A stretch of 64,000 nucleotides of DNA, from positions 18,215-82,214 of the forward strand of contig NZ_KI271583.1 in NCBI RefSeq assembly GCF_000469325.1, in the 5' to 3' direction. Numbering within the stretch: the first letter of the stretch is position 1; the number at the start of each line of letters is the position of its first letter. Shown here piece by piece: positions 59,138 through 64,000 of the stretch. The DNA is from Schleiferilactobacillus shenzhenensis LY-73 (GTDB taxonomy: Bacteria > Bacillota > Bacilli > Lactobacillales > Lactobacillaceae). The position numbers were made by a program, and so were the translations under genes. The notes below the pieces were generated by a model. That model was not told where the DNA came from, did no database searches, and was given only the letters and a program-made list of their open reading frames with translations.

Positions 59138-60317
59138 AACCATACCTCCGATTCCGCTGCAGCAAGCCGAGCGCACCGGCGAGCAGAACAATACTCCAAA
59201 GAGTCAGTACGAGCACGGCCTGGGCGAACGAACCGCTCCCCATTCTGTAAAGGGCGAAGCCATTGCTGACGGCACCGACATTCAGATAGGGGAAAGGCAG
59301 CCAAGGGGTGCGTTGAATGAAGAATCCCAGGCCGGCGGTGAGAGCGGTCAGCACGGCCGCAAGCAATGCGTTGCGGGTCAGAACGCTCCAAAGCATATCA
59401 ACGGCGAAGCCCAACATGATGACCAGGAATAAGAGCAGCGCACCGCGGCCGAGAAAAGCAGCCAGGGTGATGAAAGTCTCACTGCCGTCGATGTGCCAGA
59501 GCAGGATCGGGTATTGCAGACTGCCTGCGGGAGAAAAGAGCAGGGAACCCGCCAGAAACAGACCGACCGGCACGAGCACCGCCGCCGCTGTGGTCAGCAC
59601 CCCTAAGGCGAAGCGGCTGAGCCACAGACGGTGCGGGTCAACGCCGTTTACTGTGAGCAGTGATAAGTGGCGGTGGGCCTGGTTCAGCTCGCTGGCAAAG
59701 GCCGTACCATAAAAGAGAATGATCACGAGGATCAGTGGCAGCAGCCAATTATTTCGCAACATGTGGCCGATGAAGTACCAGCCATTGGTGTAGAAACGAG
59801 CTCCAGCGGTTCTGGCAATGGAAGCGTATTGATCTGGGTCTCCAGAATAACGTTCGGGTGTCAACTCATCTCGCAATTGCCGGGCTGGGAAAAACGGGAT
59901 CAAGCGTTTCTCAGTGACTATGGTTAATTCTTGAACTGAATTGGTCAACTCAGTTTGTGAGAACACAGGGCCTGAGACTGTAGTACCAGTGGCAAGTGTT
60001 CCAAAGGAGCGATTGCTTGTACCCGGGCCACTATTTTTAGAGTTCTTTAAGGATGATAAATACGCATTTGCGTAGGCCGATGCGCCATCTTTTAATTGAG
60101 CTTGCTCATATTGGTATCGCTCAAGCCAAGGCCCTTTCATCTTTTCTTTGTTTTCATTGGCGATGGCTTTTGTTAACGTTGTTTGATACGTATGGAGGTA
60201 TTCCTGTCCATTACTCATTTCACGAGCGAAAAGAAATGCAAATATTAGTGTGATGGCTACCGAGCACAGTAAGATAACTCTTTTATGGGTCAACTGAAAC
60301 ACAAGAATTTTGTTCAT
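59121..60317 (-). CDS. ABC transporter permease, ABC-2 type
   Basis: 398 residues from ATG 60317 with AAAGGA. Helix 1 (VILLCSVAITLIFAFLF) is followed by a ~160-residue outer region rich in Ser, Asn and Gln, then five or six helices. It pairs with the permease at 57367 around one ATPase. The outer loop is a candidate contact for the small secreted protein. Confidence 0.8.
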   Translation of the reverse strand: MNKILVFQLTHKRVILLCSVAITLIFAFLFAREMSNGQEYLHTYQTTLTKAIANENKEKMKGPWLERYQYEQAQLKDGASAYANAYLSSLKNSKNSGPGTSNRSFGTLATGTTVSGPVFSQTELTNSVQELTIVTEKRLIPFFPARQLRDELTPERYSGDPDQYASIARTAGARFYTNGWYFIGHMLRNNWLLPLILVIILFYGTAFASELNQAHRHLSLLTVNGVDPHRLWLSRFALGVLTTAAAVLVPVGLFLAGSLLFSPAGSLQYPILLWHIDGSETFITLAAFLGRGALLLFLVIMLGFAVDMLWSVLTRNALLAAVLTALTAGLGFFIQRTPWLPFPYLNVGAVSNGFALYRMGSGSFAQAVLVLTLWSIVLLAGALGLLQRNRRYGYDFRN

Positions 60318-60336
60318 GTTGTTGTGTCCTTTCAAC

Positions 60337-60382
60337 ATAAAAACTGCCCACACCGCGCATTTTCACTCGGTACAGACAGTTC
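60337..60382 (-). terminator. Hairpin between secreted protein and permease
   Basis: On the minus strand AACTGTC (60381-60375) pairs with GGCAGTT and a T5 run (60348-60337). It would let most transcripts end after the small gene, giving it higher expression than the transporter. Confidence 0.6.
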
Positions 60383-60402
60383 ATCCGCAAAGTAAGGTCA
60401 AA

Positions 60403-60708
60403 TCAAGGCGCTAACGTGAACGTACCATAATAAGACCCCACATACCCGTTAATTGTGCCTTGGTATCCAGTACGTTTCGCACCTTGCGCATTGTAGTAGA
60501 CACCATTAATGGGTACAGTCTGCCACAATGTTTGCGGTGAAATGTCTTGGAACCAAAAAACGTAAGTGCCAACGAGTTTTGCAGCTGGATCGGACGCTGC
60601 TTGAACAGTTGGCTGATTTGGTGAGAAGGATTGAGCCATGGCTGTGAAGCCAAGGGCCAATCCAAGAGCCATTAGAAAGGAAACTACCAAGCCAAGACCT
60701 TTCTTCAT
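60403..60708 (-). CDS. Small secreted protein of ABC cassette 1
   Basis: 101 residues from ATG 60708 with AGGAG. Signal peptide MKKGLGLVVSFLMALGLALG ends near VQAA-SDPAAK, leaving about 60 residues rich in Gly, Tyr and aromatic residues (GTYVFWFQDISPQTL, GYVGSYYGTFTLAP) with no Cys. Good own promoter (TTGCCA, 17 bp, TATTAT at 60771-60743). Followed by a terminator and three ABC genes. Size and context suggest a bacteriocin-like or signalling peptide, but no known family is matched. Confidence 0.75.
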   Translation of the reverse strand: MKKGLGLVVSFLMALGLALGFTAMAQSFSPNQPTVQAASDPAAKLVGTYVFWFQDISPQTLWQTVPINGVYYNAQGAKRTGYQGTINGYVGSYYGTFTLAP

Positions 60709-60742
60709 GATGGTCATCTCCTAAATTTTTTTGAACATCTTA

Positions 60743-60771
60743 ATAATATCAGAAGAAGGGCTCATTGGCAA
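60743..60771 (-). promoter_or_regulatory. Promoter of cassette 1
   Basis: On the minus strand TTGCCA (60771-60766), 17-bp spacer, TATTAT (60748-60743). The rest of the gap 60772-60885 shows no gene. Confidence 0.75.
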
Positions 60772-60885
60772 CCCTTACGAATGAGAAACGATGACATAAT
60801 TGTTGGACTTCAACTTGGCCAACAATCCAGTCAAGGACTGGTTTTACAGAAGCAACTGCCCATATTAGGGCCAATAGTTGCGTAC

Positions 60886-60932
60886 GAAAAACACACCTCC
60901 ACGTCACAAACATAAAAACGAGAAGGTGTGTC
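60886..60932 (-). terminator. Terminator of the flavodoxin-gtrA pair
   Basis: On the minus strand ACACACCT pairs with AGGTGTGT and a T5 run follows. Confidence 0.75.
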
Positions 60933-60972
60933 GTTCTTTTTGGCGCGCCAGGTTTATCCGCAATCGGAACTA

Positions 60973-61440
60973 TTATGACTGTTTCTTGTTTGCTGCTACC
61001 CGGGCCCGAATCCGATCCACGGTCCGGTGTTTCTGGCGAATGAACGTCCACCGTGACGTCGCGTAGTTGAACAGCCCCACCAGTACCTGGTCAATTACCT
61101 TGGCCCACATACTGGGAATGCCCAAGACTGAGATGCCGATGATCATGATGACGTTGTCCGCCACCAGCGACAGCAGACGGAAGCCGAAGAACGAGACAAG
61201 TTCGGTGCCGACGACCAGCCAGTCGTCGTAATGACTGTGGAACACCAGCGATTTAGTGAACAGGAAGGAAACGGCGTTGCTGATGACCCAAGCCACGTTG
61301 TTGCCGATGACGTAAGGAATGTGCCACACGTGGGTGAACACGAAATAGACCAGAATGTTCACCAAAGAAGCCAGAAAACCATACAGGGTGTAGCGCAAAA
61401 AATGGCGGTACTTATGCACCAGCGCGTGCCAGTTAGGCAT
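60973..61440 (-). CDS. GtrA-family membrane protein
   Basis: 155 residues with four helices. LRYTLYGFLASLVNILVYFV and NNVAWVISNAVSFLFTKSLV are characteristic, as is the end NYATSRWTFI. GtrA-like proteins help flip polyprenyl-linked sugars for wall or teichoic-acid glycosylation. ATG 61440 with AGGTG. 9 bases after the flavodoxin gene. Confidence 0.88.
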   Translation of the reverse strand: MPNWHALVHKYRHFLRYTLYGFLASLVNILVYFVFTHVWHIPYVIGNNVAWVISNAVSFLFTKSLVFHSHYDDWLVVGTELVSFFGFRLLSLVADNVIMIIGISVLGIPSMWAKVIDQVLVGLFNYATSRWTFIRQKHRTVDRIRARVAANKKQS

Positions 61441-61449
61441 AGTGTTCAC

Positions 61450-61902
61450 CTACTTTTGGTCATTATAGCTGGCCAGCAGCTGTTTAGCGAAAGCCTGCAG
61501 GTTGGTAATGTCGTCTTCTTCTGGCGCCAGATCCACCTTGACGGAGGGGGCGCCTTGGGTGGCACCGGTTTTCTTAAAGGCTTCTGCAAAATCGTCCACG
61601 GACTTGGCGAAGTCATCGTAGAACGTGTCGCCGGAGCCGGCACAGCCGAAGACTTTGCCGCTGAGGTCTTCCTCCTGCAGGTCTTCGAAGAAGTCGACGG
61701 CCTCATCGGGCAGCTCGCCGTCGCCGTAAGTATAGGTGACCAGGACGGCAATGTCGTAGTCTTCGTACTCCGCAGCGTCCGTCTGGGAGATCTCGGACAC
61801 GTCGACGTCGACGCCCAGGTTCTCGAATTCCTCTTCCAAAATATCCGCAATTTCTTCGTCGTTACCGGTCATGGATGCATACACAATTTTGGCACTGGCC
61901 AT
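61450..61902 (-). CDS. Flavodoxin, short chain
   Basis: 150 residues. FMN phosphate loop YASMTGNDEEIADIL (near residue 7), TYTYGDGELPDEAVDFFEDL and GCAGSGDTFYDDF are the flavin-binding loops. An acidic cytosolic electron carrier, pI clearly low. ATG 61902 with GGAGG. Cotranscribed with gtrA by position, though the two functions are unrelated. Confidence 0.93.
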   Translation of the reverse strand: MASAKIVYASMTGNDEEIADILEEEFENLGVDVDVSEISQTDAAEYEDYDIAVLVTYTYGDGELPDEAVDFFEDLQEEDLSGKVFGCAGSGDTFYDDFAKSVDDFAEAFKKTGATQGAPSVKVDLAPEEDDITNLQAFAKQLLASYNDQK

Positions 61903-62171
61903 AAGTTCGATTCCTCCGATTGCCTTGCGCAAGACAGGCATAATAACCAAAGTATAGCACAGCGGGTGAAGCTAATCAGAGGAGGGTGGCCAATTATGGG
62001 GTGAGATTTTTCCTGTGAGAGAAAATACACCCAGGCCATTTTTAATCATCATAACTACGGCAAGTGGTATTAACGGTTGAGAGTAAGTAGCGCTCCAAAT
62101 TGAGGAGCGCAATTCACAGGGCTTTTGATCTCCTTAAGAAAAAATTAATAATTAAGCACCTACAAACGCGT
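61903..62171. other. Intergenic with a GCGCTCC hairpin
   Basis: GCGCTCC-AAATTGA-GGAGCGC (62085-62106) is a perfect 7-bp hairpin. No gene is seen; the rest is AT-rich. Confidence 0.45.
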
Positions 62172-62209
62172 ATAAAGCGCTTGCATTCCCAAAAAAACGG
62201 GTGTACCAT
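62172..62209 (+). promoter_or_regulatory. Promoter with cre-like site, cassette 2
   Basis: TTGCAT (62181-62186), 17-bp spacer, TACCAT (62204-62209). ATAAAGCGCTTGCA (62172-62185) has the AAGCGCTT core and 11 of 14 cre positions, over the -35. Confidence 0.55.
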
Positions 62210-62328
62210 TCATGTTTAAGTGGGATATTTAGTTGGTGGGAGACCAGTATACCTGCTTCATCAATGGTCGGACACAACTGGAGAGTCATTGCTGAGTGTT
62301 GGGTCAAGAAAGTATGAGGCTAACGGTT

Positions 62329-62748
62329 ATGAAAACGGCTCGAGCAAACAAGTTCCGCTCAATGCTGGTTTCAGTGGCAGCGCTCTTGGCAGTGGGGACA
62401 GCTTCTGTACTGGCGGGCGCAAATTGGTCACAAGCAGATGTCACGGGGACACCAGGAGGAGGCTCATACCGGGTTGACTATGGTCATGCTGACTATAAGA
62501 TCACCTCGGCTGCAAAAGCTTCGTTCAACGGTGATTACATGACAGCTCATCTGGGCGGACAGGTTGCACTATTTGACGGTAACGGTAATCGGCAGTCTGA
62601 TTGGGTAGGTTTGTGGATTAACCAGACTTGGCGCGCATCATCTTGGGCATCCGTCTACAAGTACTACTATGGCGGTTACAAGACGAATACGTACGAACCA
62701 AATAACGGTCAGGTGGCACGCTTCCATTTTTCATCTGACATGTTGTAA
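62329..62748 (+). CDS. Small secreted protein of ABC cassette 2
   Basis: 139 residues from ATG 62329 with GAGG nine bases upstream. A basic start (MKTARANKFR) and helix (SMLVSVAALLAVGTASVLAG) end near WSQA-DVTG, a good signal-peptidase site. The mature ~104 residues are Gly/Tyr/Ser-rich without Cys (GGGSYRVDYGHADYKI, YKYYYGGYKTNTYEP). Not recognisably homologous to the cassette 1 protein beyond composition. Followed by a terminator hairpin and two membrane genes. Confidence 0.7.
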   Translation: MKTARANKFRSMLVSVAALLAVGTASVLAGANWSQADVTGTPGGGSYRVDYGHADYKITSAAKASFNGDYMTAHLGGQVALFDGNGNRQSDWVGLWINQTWRASSWASVYKYYYGGYKTNTYEPNNGQVARFHFSSDML

Positions 62749-62800
62749 CAGTTCAGCTACATTGTAGCGATTAATGCTGGCGCTGTGTCCGGCACGAGGG

Positions 62801-62834
62801 GGGACGATCACCAACTGGTCGTCTCCCCTTTTCT
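62801..62834 (+). terminator. Hairpin between secreted protein and permease
   Basis: AGGGG-G-GACGA pairs with TCGTC-T-CCCCT and TTTTC follows. Same position as the hairpin of cassette 1. Confidence 0.65.
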
Positions 62835-62876
62835 TCTAAAGTCTGACTATGAGCCATGGAGAGAAGGGAAAACATC

Positions 62877-63668
62877 ATGCTTCATTTTTGGCGAATCAAG
62901 GGATTGTGGATACGATCCGGTATCCTGATCGTTCTCATTGGCTGGCTGGCTTATTTATTCCCAGATTTCACAACGGATATGCCCCAACCTCAGAGACTGG
63001 AGCTGTTTGCCTCGTTTTTCAACCCTAGTCAAAGCCTATTCGCAACGTTGCTGCTCTTTATCAGCAGCTCCGTGCTCATCACAGATTACTGGGTTACTGG
63101 CTTAGCCGTGCACTGGACCGATTTTGTTGTTGGCCGCCGGTCTCGGGCGTGGCTCCTGCGCCATTTGTTTTTCACGACGTTTATTTTCTCTTTTGGTCTG
63201 ATGCTTGTACTGCAACTTGTTGTTTACGGTGTCATGACGTACGTCCGTGGTCCAATTACGCTGACCGGCGATTTTGAATCTCAGTACTTGATGTTTGCCA
63301 ATTTGCGAGCATCACTGTTGGCGGGTGTTTTGACCCACTGTATCGGTTATGCCGTGTTTTCTGACTTCGTGCTGATGATCGGCTTGTGGATCAAGAAACC
63401 CTTTATCTTCAGGATCAGCGGTCCCCTCATTGCACTCGTGATGTTCATCGGTCTGGCGATGTTGAACACGATTCCCGTGCTCAAAAACTTCTTGGCGTAT
63501 TTGTATTTACCGAACCTGATTGCCCCCGGCCAGGTGGGCGATTTTGGGACGTTCATGCTGCCCTTACCCTCGTGGCTCGTTTTCGTTATTGCAGTGGGAC
63601 TCTACAGCCTCGTCACGGTATTGGGGACCGTCGTTCGATTCAAGCGCGGGGGTGAAGTCGATGGCTGA
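62877..63668 (+). CDS. Six-TM permease-like protein of cassette 2
   Basis: 263 residues from ATG 62877 with GAAGGG; an in-frame ATG at 62856 has no site. Six helices resembling ABC-2 permeases: IRSGILIVLIGWLAYLF, SQSLFATLLLFISSSVLITD, LLFFTTF-like LFFTTFIFSFGLMLVLQLVV and others. No ATPase lies within the window; it may follow outside. Overlaps the next gene by 8 bases. Confidence 0.65.
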   Translation: MLHFWRIKGLWIRSGILIVLIGWLAYLFPDFTTDMPQPQRLELFASFFNPSQSLFATLLLFISSSVLITDYWVTGLAVHWTDFVVGRRSRAWLLRHLFFTTFIFSFGLMLVLQLVVYGVMTYVRGPITLTGDFESQYLMFANLRASLLAGVLTHCIGYAVFSDFVLMIGLWIKKPFIFRISGPLIALVMFIGLAMLNTIPVLKNFLAYLYLPNLIAPGQVGDFGTFMLPLPSWLVFVIAVGLYSLVTVLGTVVRFKRGGEVDG

Positions 63669-64000
63669 TACGCCGATGCGGCCCATATTTCGGCAGGCCT
63701 ATAATGTCCGGGCTCTGGCCATTCTGGGCGGAGCACTCATATTCGGTCCATTGATCTCATGGTCCCCCCAAATCCATTATCCGATGGTCGTCACCTTGAT
63801 TCTCAATAATGCTGTCTCGTTAACTAGCAATATTCTTTTTGTCCTGCTCATGACTTACCAGCTAGGACGTCTCCAAGGAATCGGTGTCTTCCTCTCGGTG
63901 CGCATGGGCGTGAGCAATTTCAAGGCGGCTGTATTTTCTGTTTTGTTAACCGACTGGGCATTTTATACGGTGATGCTGTATACAATTGAATCTGTCGTGT
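63661..64000 (+). CDS. Membrane protein of cassette 2, partial
   Basis: Reads open from ATG 63661 to the window end, 113 codons, no stop. MADTPMRPIFRQAYNVRALA is followed by hydrophobic segments (LAILGGALIFGPLISW, LTSNILFVLLMTYQLG, AAVFSVLLTDWAFYTVMLY), a second permease-like protein. The 8-base overlap with the previous gene shows they are coupled. Confidence 0.65.
   Translation, partial: MADTPMRPIFRQAYNVRALAILGGALIFGPLISWSPQIHYPMVVTLILNNAVSLTSNILFVLLMTYQLGRLQGIGVFLSVRMGVSNFKAAVFSVLLTDWAFYTVMLYTIESVV

Noticed and set aside
60403-60708. Lactococcin-972 family assignment
   Set aside because: Size and ABC context fit, but the conserved W-x-YG and His-containing pattern of that family is not present, so the function is left open.
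60749-61051. 100-codon minus-strand frame overlapping gtrA
   Set aside because: It overlaps the real gtrA and its terminator in another frame and has no ribosome site.

Overview
This 64 kb window is chromosomal DNA from a Gram-positive, low-redox lactic acid bacterium. The Firmicutes-type S10-spc-alpha ribosomal operon, lacL/lacM split beta-galactosidase, zinc-type S14, BglG/LicT-PTS circuitry, CcpA-like cre sites, a WxL-like surface protein and the ECF transporter core all point to Lactobacillaceae. Base composition is clearly GC-rich for that family. I infer a high-GC genus such as Schleiferilactobacillus or Lacticaseibacillus, but this is not proven by the sequence alone.

Layout. 1-5.9 kb: a small membrane protein, lacLM, a peroxiredoxin (ahpC) with a PerR-like box, a YxeA-family protein and a MarR regulator with a His-rich tail. 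6.0-20.3 kb: an uninterrupted ribosomal superoperon (rpsJ to rplQ, with secY, adk, infA, rpmJ and rpoA) with a promoter and leader before rpsJ and an internal promoter before infA. 20.5-24.1 kb: ecfA1-ecfA2-ecfT-truA. 24.2-28.2 kb: an alpha-L-fucosidase, then a redox operon (aldo/keto reductase, MerR regulator broken by an in-frame TAG, NAD(P)-binding protein) behind a MerR-type promoter. 27.5-30.5 kb: three paralogous six-TM proteins of unknown function around an SDR gene. 30.6-36.9 kb: a D-hydroxyacid dehydrogenase, small proteins, rplM-rpsI with an L13-type leader, a HAD phosphatase, a ThrE-type exporter, a flavodoxin and a GNAT enzyme. 37.0-41.5 kb: a complete beta-glucoside system, licT-bglP-bglA, with two RAT/terminator switches. 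41.5-41.9 kb: a gene-free stretch with very strong multi-hairpin structure. 41.9-48.8 kb: an F420-type reductase, tRNA-Val(CAC), tex, rarA and an amino-acid permease; a relic of the rarA 3' end lies in front of tex. 48.8-49.3 kb: an AT-richer gap with a candidate small RNA. 49.3-57.1 kb: a 1425-residue surface protein, an M29 aminopeptidase, a TetR regulator and a UDP-GlcNAc 2-epimerase. 57.4-64.0 kb: two cassettes, each starting with a small secreted protein followed by an intergenic terminator hairpin and ABC-type membrane genes, separated by a GtrA protein and a flavodoxin; the second runs off the window.

How the parts fit. Carbon use is represented by lactose (lacLM), fucosides (GH29) and beta-glucosides (licT-bglPA). 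Several of these promoters carry cre-like sequences, consistent with CcpA control. The most novel material is the pair of secreted-peptide/ABC cassettes at the right end, the three-paralog membrane family, the structured intergenic element near 41.6 kb, the candidate small RNA near 49 kb, and the MerR gene with an in-frame amber codon. No prophage, CRISPR array, transposase or rRNA gene was seen.
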